64,000 nt of DNA from Eutreptiella sp. 'Long Island Sound 2002'. Taxonomy: Eukaryota; Euglenozoa; Euglenophyceae; Eutreptiales; Eutreptiaceae. Of the stretch, positions 12,380 through 24,699 are shown one piece after another; position 1 is the stretch's first letter; every line of letters starts with the position of its first letter. Under the pieces are notes generated by a model, which was given only the letters and a program-made list of their open reading frames with translations, had not been told where the DNA came from and made no database searches. The DNA lies in the NCBI GenBank assembly GCA_964036045.1, contig OZ038382.1, positions 152,718,961-152,782,960 of the forward strand. Reading direction: 5' to 3'. A program made the position numbers and the translations under genes.

Positions 12380-15084
12380 CCCCCCTGGAGTACTAGTCAT
12401 ATAAGCTAGTAGGAAAAAGGCTCAAATATTCCCAAAATTACCTCAGAAAATGCATTAAACTTACCAAAAACATGCTCATCAGTTCATAGAAGCCTATCAC
12501 ATTGTAGGTACCCTTGAAAAACAGTGTAATGTACCGTGAATGATGTCCCTTCGATGGGGCATTCCTCAAAAGTCGCCGGCATGCAACGAAAACTTTTGGA
12601 AAAAGTTTCGGGGTAGTGGGGTTTGAACGCAGGACTCCCTCCCTAGAGCACATGTGCTTGCCCACTAGGGTACAGTCGAACGCTCTAATGCGGACGGCTA
12701 TCGCTGTATAAACAGCGTTCTAGTAAACGTCTTGACCAAGGGCCAGGGCGGAGCAATACTCCCAATGGAGGACACAAATCTCCAGGAGCTGGAAAAAATA
12801 GAAAATGTAACCAACAGGGAGTGATTCCTGCGGTTTAGCGGAAGGGGTTGCGATTTAGCAAGTGAAATCGTTAAAAATCGACGAGACTACGCGGGAAATC
12901 GTCATTTTTACACATAACTCAAACTCGCAGACAAGCGCAAAGGAAGCGGACTTCAAAAACAGGGTTGCGCAAGCGAAAACGGCTTTTGAAAAAGAAGGTA
13001 TGAGCCGTAGTTTTTTAAAGTTCTAAAGGAAATTTTTGCACAGTTGCATCAAAATTTTTATAAACTTCAGAGAAAAGTATTCAAATTCCACCCACACCAC
13101 AGAGCAGGTCAACAACCCACCTCTCAGTTATGTCGGTGTCATCTCACACGCACGCATTGCGTGCTGTTGGTTGTTCCGTCAAAACGTTAGGGTTGTCAAC
13201 GCTGTGTTCGTTGGGGGGTCGGGTGTTCCTCTCTCGTGCTCTGCACAGGTCAAAGCACGAATGAAAGGTATGCGATGCGAATGGAGCGCGCAGCGCGCAC
13301 GTAGGGTTAGAATATGCGCTGTGCTCGCGATTCATGTGCCTAATCAAGGCATTCACACGCTGTGACGCTCTCCCTGTACCCCAATTCACCCTTGTTTTCT
13401 CTTCACAGGTTAGTACAGAAAGTGTTTGTTCGTGTGTGGCCGTAGCGTTAAAGTAGGGTTGCTTAAAACGCTTAGGCTTGTTTTGTGTTCGCTTTACTTC
13501 GGCATTCACACGATGCATGGTGAGTAAGGTAGGTTAGCCCAGGAGGAGCTCACCTCCTGGTTCAGTCAGTCTGGAATTGGTCTGCCTTCCTTCCCTGCGT
13601 GCACATGATGCATTAAAGGGTAGGCCACGCGAATTGCGCACGGTAAACCTTGTTTAGGTTACCTAGGGGCTCCTCGGTACGTTCTTTAAGAGAACCTGAG
13701 GAGTCTCTCAACGCTTGCTTGCTTGACAGGGGAGCTGATCACAAATCAGCGTGTTCGCGGACAGTGTAATATAGGTCACACTGAGAAGCGTATAATACGT
13801 GGAGTGTGGCTTGGTTCCTCCGCCGCAAACACCCCTTCATTTGCCTCTGTTGTACAGGTGGGGGAGGTTCAGGGTGATTGGTGCACGCAGCAGCTGCCTT
13901 CGGCGGCTACCCATTTTTCTGCCCCAGCAAAACAGGGGCGCTGATCACAAATCAATTGACTGTGCCTCAGCCAGGAGTGGCGAGGGCAGTTCGACTTCAT
14001 CGACATCCGCGCTGTGCACACAACAAGAGCACCCCTTCCCTCCAAGCCCTAGCAGGGGAAACGCGTTGTGGCGTCCCCTGTTAGGCCACAGTTGCTTAGC
14101 AGCGCTGTGTTATCTTGTCTTCTTCACAGGAGGGTCATTAGGACCCAGGACATCTTCGACAGCAGCACCCAGTAGCGTGTGTAGGGGTTAGGGTCAGCAG
14201 GCCTGGCAGGAGTTGAGTGCAAGTGATGAGTGCTCACCCTGCCTTCGAAGGCCGGTGCTGGCGTTAGTGAGTGTAGTGTAGTGGTGTCTCCTGTCCCGCG
14301 TGCTTTTACTCGTGGGCAGGGGAGTGCGTTAGCTTTTGGCCTTTAGCAAAAATGGGCGTTTTGTATGCCCTTAGCACACTTGGCCACCCCTCCCCTCTAG
14401 TAGGTAGGGCTTTTGCCGTCTTCCTCCAAGGATAGGCGCCAGCACAGAAATACGGCGACATAGGAGTGGTAATAGTACCTGATTAGGACCTTCGGTCCGA
14501 AGTCACCGAAGCCCGGTCTCCGGGAGCCACGCCGGGGAGAGAAGTGAGACACACACAAACATACGTAGCACACATAGGGGTATGGTACACCCTGTAAGGA
14601 AGCGTAGAACCCCATGGGTCTGGACCAGTCAGGGCTCCTAACTGTGGGCTCGCTTGTCCCCAAGGAGGGAAGACACACCTTGCCTCATAACACCTTGCTT
14701 GTCATTCCCCCCCTGGTGTAGTAAGCCACCGTTCTTCGTTGGCTCCCCAAGGTCATTACATCAGGGCAGTTCCCATGCAACACATGGTCAACAAGGCATA
14801 CACTCGCTGGGTGGCTGCAATCCTGATAAGCGGCCACCTGGTCCACGCTAGAAACCATAGGCATGGGTCTGCAGGGCACAAACAGGGTCGGTGCAGTGCT
14901 CAGTAAGCAGTAGTCTGTAAAAAAAACCAAGGGCCTTCGGCTAGGGAGTGGTTGTCACGGGGGGCTAACGGTCCTGTCCTGCGATGCAATGCGGGGCAAC
15001 TGTGACAACTGCTCTTACACCCATACACAGGCACGTCTGCAAAACAGTGCTCACTGCACCTATCAGTAGACTGACACGGGGCAA
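12380..15084 (-). other. Element A 3' untranslated region
   Basis: About 2.7 kb lies between the pol stop and the 3' LTR. I see no conserved coding region. It holds a tRNA-like repeat at 12600-12675 and two copies of GCTGATCACAAATCA about 206 bp apart (near 13734 and 13940). A 3' region this long is unusual for a Ty3-like element; it may contain further unrecognised insertions or regulatory sequence. Confidence 0.5.
12600..12675 (-). repeat. tRNA-like sequence, second copy of probable SINE head
   Basis: The minus strand carries an A-box match (TACCCTAGTGGGC) and, about 44 nt further, a B-box-like CGTTCAAACCC, then CTTTTT within about 20 nt. It shares AGGGAGGGAG and CTGCG spacing with the sequence at 8640-8717. 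No acceptor stem can be formed, so a tRNA-derived repeat or pseudo-tRNA is more likely than a gene. Confidence 0.4.
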
Positions 15085-15902
15085 TTAGTTTTGCTTCTTA
15101 CGCTGGGACATAGTCTCAGCACGGGTTAGGAGCTGCCCCTCGTTGTTCTCAACGAGGTAAGTGCGGAAGATGGGGTTGATACTCCCATCTAGTTGTATGA
15201 AGGCTGACATAGGTTCCCAGGTCGCCTCAGATAACCCATAGCCATCCCACAGGGTTAGGAATTTCCGGCCCTGTTTATACTCGTGGCGAGCAATACCTGT
15301 AACCACGTAGTAACCATCGACTGCCATCTCATCGGCAGTCATCTCTTCGAGTTCGTCTGCCTCCTCTGGACTGGCAGCATTCTCTAGGTCTATACGCTCA
15401 ACCTCACTGTCGCTGAGGCGCCACTCATCCCAAGACAGGTCGTCAGGGGAGTGATAGTGCCTCAACTGCTTAGGTGCACGCAGCAGTTCACCACCTAGAC
15501 GTGGACTGCACCTGACATGGATCCTGGATCCATCTATCCTGATGATACGATAGGGTCCAAAGTAAGGGTCCTGTAGGCAGTTACGTGGCCAGGAGGGTAG
15601 GCGTGAATGGTGTATCAAAACCAGGTCACCAACCTTGAAGCTGGCAAGTCGCCGTAGGCGGTTCCGTCGGCTCTGTTCACGGTCACGAATGTGTCTCAGG
15701 TTAGTACCAGCCTGGTTAGTCAGAGACTGCTTGTGTTCCAGCCAATCTCCCACAGGGTTCTTGAAGTCCTCAGGAAAGGGGGTTTTGAAGAACAAAGCAG
15801 GTCGTCCTCCATGGAACAGTTCGTGGGGGGTGAAACCCGTAGAAGAGCTCCGCTGTGAGTTCATGGTCAACACTGCCCAGGGCACTAGGCGTACCCAGTC
15901 CT
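15085..15902 (-). pseudogene. Element A integrase C-terminus and chromodomain
   Basis: About 266 codons finish the A polyprotein. The first part is the integrase C-terminal region, with FKVGDLVLIHHSRLP and DPYFGPYRIIRI, the GPY/F-type module. An acidic linker follows. The last 70 residues form a chromodomain-like segment (YYVVTGIARHEYKQG, then LTLWDGYGLSEATWEP), which in chromoviruses is thought to steer integration to marked chromatin. The frame differs by one base from the upstream integrase core, with the shift near 15890-15915 around the sequence that should encode WVRL. I take this as an inactivating frameshift rather than a natural start. Confidence 0.85.
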
Positions 15903-17504
15903 TGGTGCGCTCCTATTTCTCAGGATTCTTAAGTTTTGCTCCACCACACGGTTCTGTTTCTCACAGAGAGGGTCAGACGTGTGGGTATAGGGCACACCTG
16001 TGGTTACCTCCACGTTGAGGGCATTTAGCACTCGTTTGTACCACCCAGTGTCACTGCGGATGCGTACATCCTCATCAGAGTGCACCTGCTTAGGTGCTCC
16101 ATAGGGTTCGAACCATTGTTCGACCAACATTTTCACAGTCTGCTCACCTGTGATTTTCTTATTGCAAGGGAACACACGGGTGAAGCGAGATAGACCACAG
16201 GTGACCACGAGGCAACTATCATACCCGCCAAAGCGTGGTAGGCCGTGGATGTAATCCACGTAGAGAAGAGAGTTAGCACAATAGGGTATGGGTAAGCTGG
16301 AGATCAGGCCCCTACCCCTACTGTCGCTCTGCTTGCTGGCATGACAGCCACAAGCATCCACAATGGTCTGCATACGCGACCTCAGTTCAGTCAGGGTTAG
16401 ACTAGAGTAGAAACACTCAGGCAAGAAGTCCACTGAGCGATTAGCGCCAGTGTGACCAGAACTGAGATGGGACCACTGTAGGCACCCATCCAGTCGTGCC
16501 TCAGGCACCACGATTCGGTCCTCGTAGAAGAGGTACTGATTGTTTTTATACCACTGGTGCCCGTCAATGACACGGGGTTCGAGGCCAGTGCTGAGGGTTT
16601 GGAGAATTTCTTCATACTCTGACTGATAGTCGGTTAGACTCCAACCCTCCAGGATTCCAGCAGTGCGCATGGACAGGTCAAGCTCGACATCCATACGCTG
16701 GAAAGCCTCTCTGGCGAGCGCCTCAGAGCTCTCACCAATAAGCGCATCGAAGTTGTTGCGCAATATATAGTCAGACAGTTCATTCTTTATCCCAGGGATA
16801 TGATGCACTGTCGGCCTGAACTGGCTCAGGTAAGTCCACCACCGTTTTAGCTTTGCTTTCTCTGGTGGTGGGCCCTTCTGAAAAGACTTCACAGGCTCCT
16901 GGTCACACAGCCAGACAATAGGGTTAGATCCCAGGAGTCGGGATTGTGACGATAGCACCAACATACCGGTCAGGAGTTCCTGGTCATAGGTGCTGTAATT
17001 GGAACGCGCTTGGTTCCATTTCCAATTCCAGTGTCCCAGTGGCACCAGTCGCCACTCACTGGTAGGATAGTCATGTTTCAACGAACCATCACGGTTCAGT
17101 CCAGTAGTACGATAATGGCAGTGGGTTAGTTCAGCGGGGTTAAGCTCCTGCCATTGGTAGATCGTACCTCCCCCCCCTACATCACTGGCATCAGTGATCA
17201 GGACCATCTCGCCCTCAGGGCGGGGCACTCCCAGGCAGTTGGAGGAGGCAATCTTCTTCTTCAACTCCTGGAAACACTCTTCCTCTCTGGAGGTCCACCT
17301 CCAGGGATTAGTTTTCTTGATTAGGTCAGTGAGGGGAGCAGAGGAGTAAGTAAAATTGTGGATGTGACGCCGATAGAAATTGCAGGCGCCCACAAAACTC
17401 CTCACATCGTGTAGGCCGTTTTTAGGGTCATCGCGAATCTGCATGTCCTGTAGGGGCTGCATCTTAGACGCGGCTGGTTTCCACCAGCCATACCCCACGT
17501 CGAA
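15885..17504 (-). pseudogene. Element A RNase H and integrase core
   Basis: In order: RT connection (SFVGACNFYRRHIHNF), RNase H (LITDASDVGGGGTIYQW, YSTYDQELLTGML, and HHIPGIKNELSDY), a zinc-binding integrase N-terminus (HLSSGHTGANRS, then DACGCHASK, with Cys-x-Cys instead of the usual Cys-x2-Cys), and the catalytic core with D (VDYIHGLP), D (VHSDEDVR) and E (CEKQNRVVEQ). The three catalytic acids are present. The frame is shared with the RT upstream and separated from it only by an in-frame TAG at 17505-17510. The product ends at a frameshift before the chromodomain. Confidence 0.9.
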
Positions 17505-17507
17505 ACC

Positions 17508-18923
17508 CTAATACTCCATCTCCTCTTTCATAAACTCACATTTTTCGAGTTTGATTCGGAGATGGTTTTCTTGACAGACAATGAAAAATTCACGGAGGAG
17601 AAGGACATGGTCCTCTTTGGTATTAGTACCCAAACTCACGTCGTCGATGTGAGCCTCCATTTCTGCACCCCGAGAAATCAACTCTTGTACTAGAGGCCTG
17701 CGCCTCAGTATGTACAAAATTTTGTTCATAAGCTCCTGGAAGAGCGCTGGGGCATTAGCCACCCCGAAAGGCATAACTTTCCACTTGAAGACACGACCCT
17801 TAGGGGTTATAAAGGCCAACAGCTCCTGAGCTGCGGCGGTTAGGTCCACCTGCCAGAAACCAGAGTGTTTGTCCATTTTGGTCTTATATCTGCATTTGGC
17901 ACTACGCTCCAGGGTGTTTTCCATGTTAGGAATACTCCCTGAGTGGTTCTTGGTTTTCTTGTTGACCTCACCATAGTCTACAACCAGACGTAGGGCAGTC
18001 GACCCTGGTTTGGCAACAAGGAAACAGGGACTGCAGTGATGGGGATAGTCCCCGTGCTTATACTCTTCAACGAGGCCAGCATCAATGCATTCCTGGATCT
18101 GGCGCTCGACTTCTTCAACCTGTTCCTGTGGAGCGGGATAGGGATGACGCCTCACTCGCGTCTTTTCAAATTCTGGTTTCAATTTCAGGTCCATCTCGAC
18201 CAGTTTTTTACAAGAAAGGGGAGGCGGCAAGGCGCCGAACACCTCCTCATAGGTTATCAGCACTGTCTTCAGTCGGGGGTCAAGGTTAAGACTCTCGAGT
18301 TTCTGAAGGAAATCCTCCTCAGCATGGAGGTTGCTTTTTCCATGTTCTTTCTTTTTCTGCCGATCAGCAGTTTCGGCAGGCACAGAACCATCGTCCCACT
18401 CAGGGGGACATTGCTGCCAATAGTGCAGAGAATACACTAGAGGTATCTCAGGATCAGGCAGCGTATAGGACTCATCGTCCTCCTCAGACCAGATGGAGGA
18501 TTTCCAGGTCTGTCTGAGGTATTGCAGCCGCTCTTGGCGCTCAATACCTTCGGCCTTCAGGTACAACAGCCGCCGGAGTTCCTGAGTGTCATGCTCAGAC
18601 AATGGCATGTTATTAGCAGCAGGCCGCGCCAGAGCATCAGCACTCCGGGCCACAGGTTCACCTGTGTGCTTAGGCTGCATGTGTAGCACTGGCTTCCCAA
18701 CAAGGGAAGCGGGTTCAGAGGTTGACTCTAGATCTACCTCCTCTAGCAACAGCTGGGCTAGGAAGGCACTATGTTTTAGGTCAACACAGGTGGGATCAAC
18801 AGAAGGAATAGTGCTGGCGATCTCAGACAGTTGGTCGTCAGCATCCTCTTTTACAGCTGCAGGTTCCAGATAGTCATCGGGAGACTCACACCCTGTAAGT
18901 GTGGCAGATAGGTGCTCAGGAGA
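17508..18923 (-). pseudogene. Element A reverse transcriptase
   Basis: The long upstream part is acidic and unassigned. The RT itself shows SPCFLVAKPGSTALRLVVDYG, KMDKHSGFWQVDL (motif A), MPFGVANAPALFQELMNKIL (motif B) and EAHIDDVSLG (motif C, His-Ile-Asp-Asp instead of Tyr-x-Asp-Asp). Both catalytic Asp residues remain. A TGA at 18924 in the same frame separates this part from the protease side, and a TAG at its end separates it from RNase H, so as it stands no full Pol can be made without readthrough at both. Confidence 0.88.
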
Positions 18924-19138
18924 TCAATTTCTGAGATCATAAAGGGTCAGTCCACGATTTTTGGCCATGACCTCTTTCAGTAGCACCTGGTCTAGGTCAC
19001 ACAGGGGTACAGGATTGAGATATCCATCGACGATGGACAGGAAATTGGCCCACTCAGGGGCCTGCATAGCTGTGTCTGAGTCCTCAGGCACATAGATGGG
19101 GCCATCGGGGAGTTGCACTCTTCCCACGGTCATTCGAT
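18924..19138 (-). pseudogene. Element A pol fragment beyond the B insertion
   Basis: About 70 codons continue the methyltransferase-like module that starts at 54284-54985; the sequence includes VQLPDGPIYVPED. The frame runs unbroken across the join once B and one CTAG are taken out, which is the direct evidence for B's insertion here. The fragment ends in TGA, and the same frame stays open beyond it into the RT, so this is probably a later nonsense mutation. Confidence 0.8.
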
Positions 19139-19142
19139 CTAG

Positions 19143-19416
19143 TGTTGTGGTTTGTTTCTTGGAAACTCGACTGAGCCTCTTGTTTCTCGAAAATCCCAAA
19201 ATACGATAAACCTCTTCTGCGCAGGATCTTTAGACGGGGCACCAATAATAACACAATCTCGAAGACATAAACCCTGTTCAAAGATCGAAGTATCTTACAG
19301 CGCTCATTCACAGTTGGCATTCGATGCTTCTTTATTATTCACAGATCGTCAGCGCGATTGCGACTGCGACTTGCGACTTGCGCGCTGCTGCGCTGCTGCT
19401 GTTCGAAGCCATAACA
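19143..19416 (-). repeat. Element B 3' LTR
   Basis: It matches 54006-54279 with about six differences. On the minus strand it starts TGTTATGG and ends CCACAACA. The adjoining internal sequence on the minus strand ends in a G-run (AGCGGGGGGGTAG), a candidate polypurine tract. Confidence 0.92.
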
Positions 19417-19926
19417 CTACCCCCCCGCTGAGACCTCGAAGAGGTCTCACTCACCTGGGCGGGCGTCACAATGTCGAATGCAGAGCAGGCCCAAAAAAAA
19501 ATAAATTTTTGGACCTCGACATGTGTTGGCTACAGAAGCATAACAGTGGACCAATCCTGGTCGAAACTCACACACTGAGGTGCAGTCATGGTACACCCGT
19601 CGTCTGCGCCTCATTCATACGCCGTGTTCGACTCTGCCACGGCTGTGGCTCTTGGCGGAAGCTGCAGAAGACAACCTCGCCAGGCACACTGCACGGGCGC
19701 TGTACCCGCAGCAAGGCTGTGGGCATGTCGAACCATAACATACCATGACATTGGGCACAGCTATCGAAGCTGGATGCTCAGCAGACCAACAGGCCTACAC
19801 ATCTGTCAGCTCGACAGGACATATGAAGGCAGTCGATACCATTAATGGCATCCAGACTGTCGAATAAGCCATTACTTGGCATCCAGACTGTCGAATAAGC
19901 CATTACTTGCATCCAGACATGTGGAA
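19417..19926 (-). other. Element B 3' untranslated region with 31-bp repeats
   Basis: A non-coding stretch between the third ORF and the 3' LTR. At 19847-19918 a 31-bp unit (landmark CATCCAGACTGTCGAATAAG on the plus strand) is repeated about 2.3 times. TCGA occurs about every 40 bp here, as in the coding parts. Confidence 0.7.
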
Positions 19927-21944
19927 TCAGCAGTCCGTGCCCCACGTAAACGTGAATGAACGATCCACCGGGAGTCGACATACTTCATGCACTTCCTTCA
20001 GTGTCTCGACGCCAGCCATGAACTTGAAGGTGTCATGACCCGTGTAGTGTCGACGGATATCACTGTCGAGGGCACGCTTCTGAATCAGGATACCAGATCG
20101 ATGGTTCAGCAATCGAAGGTTGGGATCACCAGGTCGGTCGTCGACGGGGCACTTGTACTGGAATACGAAGACATGTTCACGGGCAAGCGCTCGAAATTGT
20201 CCAGGTCCCAGTGTTTGTGCCCTGGTCGAATAGAAGTCCCAGAGGCTCGACGGTTTCCAAACATCCTCACGCCACAGATCGGTCCGATTGGTGGCCTCGA
20301 AGGAGCATCCGTCATGTCGACCAGTAGTCCATCGATAGGTTTCCCTCGATCCAGTACCAGCGGCCATGCTGTGGTAGAACTGACCAGTTCGCGTATCGAC
20401 TCGCCACCACGGCGTGTCGGCAATCGAAAGTCGTCGTACGACAATGACGGCGCTGATGTCGTCCACTTCAGGGCCGAGGGCATATCGGACGACGATCTCA
20501 AGCATGTCGGTTCGAGAACCTTCTTCTTGGAGTCGACCGAGGTGTTGATGTACATACTGACCATCAGCGAGGGAACTCTGCAGAGCGAATCGAGCCGCTT
20601 CTGCAGTCACAAGGCTCGAAGCCGTGTCAACAATGACCGCTTCGAGGACTTGGTCTCGGCAGCTGACCTTGCGTCGATGTGCAGCCTTAAAGTCATCGTG
20701 GATCGGTGTGAGGTACTTGAAGAACGGGATGTCGAAGTGGTGCTGATAAGCGTTCGACTCGATCGACGAAAACCGGTGATCGAGGGGGTCCGGGTGGAAC
20801 GGGTCGCTCGCAGGCGAGTCGGTTTTCTCGATCTCCTCCCGTTCGTCGGTATAGACATCCCTTCGAAACTTGACCGCTCGACGCCAATGTTGTCCATCTT
20901 GGTATCCGGCCTCGAAGGGGGACATGAGGTATTTCGAGGTACCCAGGCGTCGAACCAATTCGGGGGCATCCACGAAAGGGAAAAGGTTGGCATACTCTTC
21001 ATTCGATGAGTGAAGGGCAGCAACTCGTCGGATCGCCTCATCGAAGTCGTGGTACCCGAGCGGTCAGGGTCCAGTCTGGTAGATCGTCGCCAACTGGACA
21101 AGGTCGATGGGGGCGCCTGGTGCGACAGCGTTGTACGCATCGGGTTCGATCTGTTCTCCGAGTCGAAAGTACTCCTGGAGCTGGACCGCAAGGTCCTGTG
21201 TTCCATGTGGAGCGCACCCATACCGCTTATACCCGAGTCGAGAGGTGCCTCGAAGGCCGCGCAGTTGGTGTCGGCGAAGAAGTAAATCGACTTTGTACGC
21301 AAGAAAGGGAGCTCGATCTTCGAAGAGCCAGTCGTTCGCCTGGCAAACCTTCTGAAGATCACGGATAACTCCCATGATCGAAACGGCAACGGGAGTTTCT
21401 CGTCTCATCCTTTCGTGGGTCCAGAAGCGTCGATATTTGAAGATCAGGTCGATTCCATCAGCAACGTTTATCAGGTCGTCGATTCCCGAAATCTCTCGAT
21501 GCATGCGGTTGAGTCGAGCAATTTGACTCGGCAGGGTATATTCGGTGAGGCCTTGTCGGAGTCCCCAATCGAGCTCTTCATCATAACGTCGCCATGCGAC
21601 GAGGGCCGCTCGAAAGTTCTGACAAGCCACTTCGATTCTTGTATACCACTGGTATCCCGGCTTACCGCCAAGATTTCCACGCTCATCGAAAGACGTGTCA
21701 GGGGCGCTTCGAGCCAGTTCGTAAGGGAATGGCGCGGTTTGTCCCCAACTGTCGATGCAGATGGTCTTGCCTAACTCGGAAATGGTGGCATTTGCCTTCG
21801 ACACGGCTGCAGCATGTTTCTCGTTCAGGAACGTGTGCGGTCTTCTCAAACCAGCCATGGTACTAGACGCAATAGTGAGTACCGATGGTTCGAGCTTAGT
21901 GTATTCCGTCTTCATCGGATCATCCTCATGTGTCCCAAATCGAT
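19927..21944 (-). pseudogene. Element B third ORF, C-terminal two thirds
   Basis: Unknown protein. Two open blocks, 21064-21944 and 19927-21063, lie in one frame and are separated by a single TGA at 21064. I see no transmembrane segment, signal peptide, zinc knuckle or enzyme motif. The sequence is mixed and charged, with several Trp-containing segments (DELDWGLRQG, WRVDTRTGQFYHSM). The frame continues across the element C insertion into 35149-36140. The position after integrase is where some LTR elements carry an env-like or accessory gene, but nothing here looks like an envelope. The plus strand is also open over 340 codons, but the minus frame is the one that connects across C. Confidence 0.65.
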
Positions 21945-21948
21945 AGGG

Positions 21949-24305
21949 TAAAGAAGGTCCCTACCAGGACCGGCCCCCGCTGTGCCCCTTCCGCCTGTAA
22001 CCCCTGCCGATTTGCTCCTGATCAACGATTGCATTGCTCAAAATCCAAGGTTCCAAATCCAAAAATATAGAAAATAAAATCCTCCTTCAACCCTGAATAG
22101 CAACCAGATCCCACAAATACAGCAATAGCCCAATTCACAATCCAAATCAGGCTGCGGGCTTCCGTTCAGCACACCGGTATTCCCACGGTGGCGGGCATGT
22201 ACAAGAATTGCACCAAGGAAGAAAGCCCTGAAATTGGCATATGAACACAAATAAAGCAAAGTTGGGGAAAGATGGAAACCTATACAATCACAGCCATAGA
22301 CCCCTCATTCCCTGGACTCAAGACCTTCCCTTGACTCACCAACATGATGCCCTGAACCCAGTCGAATAAGATGGTTAAATGCCACATGTCAAAAGTCATT
22401 ACATAAACCCCAAAAATATGTTCACTCCCAAGCCTCTAAATTCTAGCCCAATAGGGGAGGTGGCGTGTCATGGCCTAGAGTGGCACTCAGGACCAGGCCC
22501 TACCCTGACATAACCTTGGTTGGACTTGGAATGGAATGGGCTTAGAGAAATGACCTATGAGTTTGAACTCATAACATGCCAAAAAACTGCCAATTCACAC
22601 CATATTGGCCATATATCACATATATGCTCAAAATTGAAGTTACCAATTATCCGAAGGCTCAAAGCATGCATGGAATCGAAGTCTAATATTCATGGAGGAT
22701 AGAGACCAAAGGTCAATGCCCATGTACATCCCCACTTTACCCTCGAAACCCCTTCGGATATGGGCGCCACGCACTGCCCAAGTCAACCCATGATCTTGAG
22801 ACCAATTCTTGTGATCCTTCGTGCGCCAAGCCAAATGGAGTACGCGATCCGGCATATGGTGGTGTTCAACTCCAAAGCATATGCCAACATATGAACAACA
22901 TACCATGGTTCGACTCTCCATAGGCTTCTTGCTGTTTGCCGACCAGGTAAGCACACAAAATGCAAAAATGAGCAAAAATTGAGGTCAAAAACATGAAAAC
23001 ATGACCAAATACAAAGTTGTCATGATAGTATATCTCTATGCTCACCCATGATATCCGCTCATGGTTCAATACACAAATGATTGGAACCGTTTGCGAACAA
23101 TTCCCCCACTTGGATCCCCAATCGGGCGCATGGAGATACCTTCGCCACTCATATCTACATGCCCCATGAAAATGGGAGTGCACTCATAGATCTCTTTGCC
23201 AAACATACCATGAGCAATACATACGCGGTAGACTTGGTCTAGCGCTTTGAATTCCACAATTGAGACATGGGCAAAGCCCTTGTCACGTATGGCTCCCCAT
23301 CTCTTCGGCCACACGAAGATATATAACATGGGCGTGAGCATATCAAGACATATACCATGCATATAAAACATACCCTCAAAAGTGGCTCCCACCATGATAT
23401 GCCATGTCCCTCCATTGGCATAACTTCACGTTAAAAATACGTAGGAACCCAAGGAAAGTATCTATGCAACCCCAACACTCATGCGGTACACTCGAAAGTC
23501 GCCTTAAGATATTCGGTTGCACGGTCCAAGAGTTATATATCACTTTATACCCTCTTGACCATTATCCCTTGCTACATCGGGCATGTGTACACACCAAAGG
23601 CGTTTGATGCTTCCTAAATTAAGTTGAGACAAAGGCGCTTGCAACGCAACTTTCCTTATTCTCTTTCCTCACACTCGCTCGTAGATATGGCCCTTCAAAG
23701 TGGTCCCACGATTCATTTTTGTTTCCCTTATATCTCCAAGTCAAATGGGTGGCAAGTATAAGGGAAACCTGATTCGGGCATAGGGAAAAGAGTATGACCA
23801 CTCGAAGAAGTCCAAATCAAGTGCGGCGATGTCGAAGTCGAAAATCCGATTTCGACATCGCGAAAAATTCAGATTAAAGTTTCGAGTGCTTATTTAGAAA
23901 ATTGCGGAAGCAACGAACCCTTTGCTGATGAAATCTGACCCTTCAACGGAGTATCCGCCAAAATATCTGGAAATAACAGTTAACCAATCGGTGAGCGCAA
24001 AATCGCGAGCCAACTGACGGTCGCCGATACATTGACCATCAGAACGAAAGGCTGAAAAATTACGGAAACATCATGATAATAAAACCCTGTTGATTCCTGA
24101 TATTCCGATATATAAATCTCCGCTGGCGGCACCTCGGTACTGAATATTGCCGCTCATAGCCGCAATGACCAAACCTATCACACTATCACATCGGGTTAGG
24201 TCAGGTGGATGGGAGAGTATGATATCAGCCAATGGCGGCTTGCCGGCACATAGATACACACCCCAAGTGACCCCAAGATGGCCACGGGGGTCCGAACCGG
24301 CTTCA
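21949..24305 (-). repeat. Element C 3' LTR
   Basis: Direct copy of 32788-35144. On the minus strand it starts TGAAGCC and ends CTTCTTTA, so the 3' end is TA rather than CA. It is unusually long, and the short frames inside it show no recognisable protein. A TATA-like TTTATATATC occurs on the minus strand near 24110-24120, a possible promoter element. Confidence 0.93.
23826..23861. other. Inverted repeat in element C LTR
   Basis: Perfect 11-bp arms (GCGATGTCGAA and TTCGACATCGC) flank a 14-nt centre that itself contains a smaller near-palindrome. The same structure is in the other LTR near 34665-34700, so it was in the active element. It could be a hairpin in the RNA or a protein-binding palindrome. 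Confidence 0.7.
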
Positions 24306-24699
24306 CCCCCCTTCTCAGAGCGTTGTTACCGCTCGGAAGTCATTGAAGAGAGGACGGGAGGACCCCAATGGGCTCCAACCCCCCCCCCCCATGTCCCAAG
24401 GACACATGGAGGCCCCACACACGTCGTAGGCGTCCCCCATGCCCCAAGGGAGGGGTGAGGACACTGATAATCAGTGCCCTACGCCATATCCGGTCTCCTC
24501 TTGATCTACAACATGGACCAAGGGGATCAAAGATAGAAAAACGTCGTCGGTCGACCTAAATAAGTATACCACAGTGAAATATATATGTGGAGATCGAGTG
24601 AAGGGGGTATATGGCCAATCAAGGCCGAAGAATCCCCGGATGAACGCCCTCGCACGTCTCCTCAATCACAGAAACAAACAAAATGCCAAGGGGGATCCA
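24306..24699 (-). other. Element C 3' region with polypurine tract
   Basis: Between the pol stop and the 3' LTR. Directly next to the LTR the minus strand reads GAGAAGGGGGG (24306-24316), a typical polypurine tract for starting plus-strand DNA synthesis. I see no gene in the remainder. Confidence 0.75.

Noticed and set aside
16100-16125. GGTTCGAACC resembling a tRNA B-box
   Set aside because: It lies inside the integrase coding sequence of A and has no A-box or tRNA fold around it.
19987-21009. 340-codon plus-strand frame opposite element B's third ORF
   Set aside because: The minus frame connects across element C and across the TGA at 21064 in one register, whereas the plus frame does not continue. 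TCGA and its codons are symmetrical, which keeps the antisense strand open.
19927-21915. Third ORF of B as a retroviral envelope
   Set aside because: I see no signal peptide, no transmembrane anchor and no furin-like site; position alone is not enough.
22640-24259. Repeated short frames inside C's LTRs
   Set aside because: They occur in both LTRs only because the LTR is duplicated; no motif, and LTRs seldom encode proteins.
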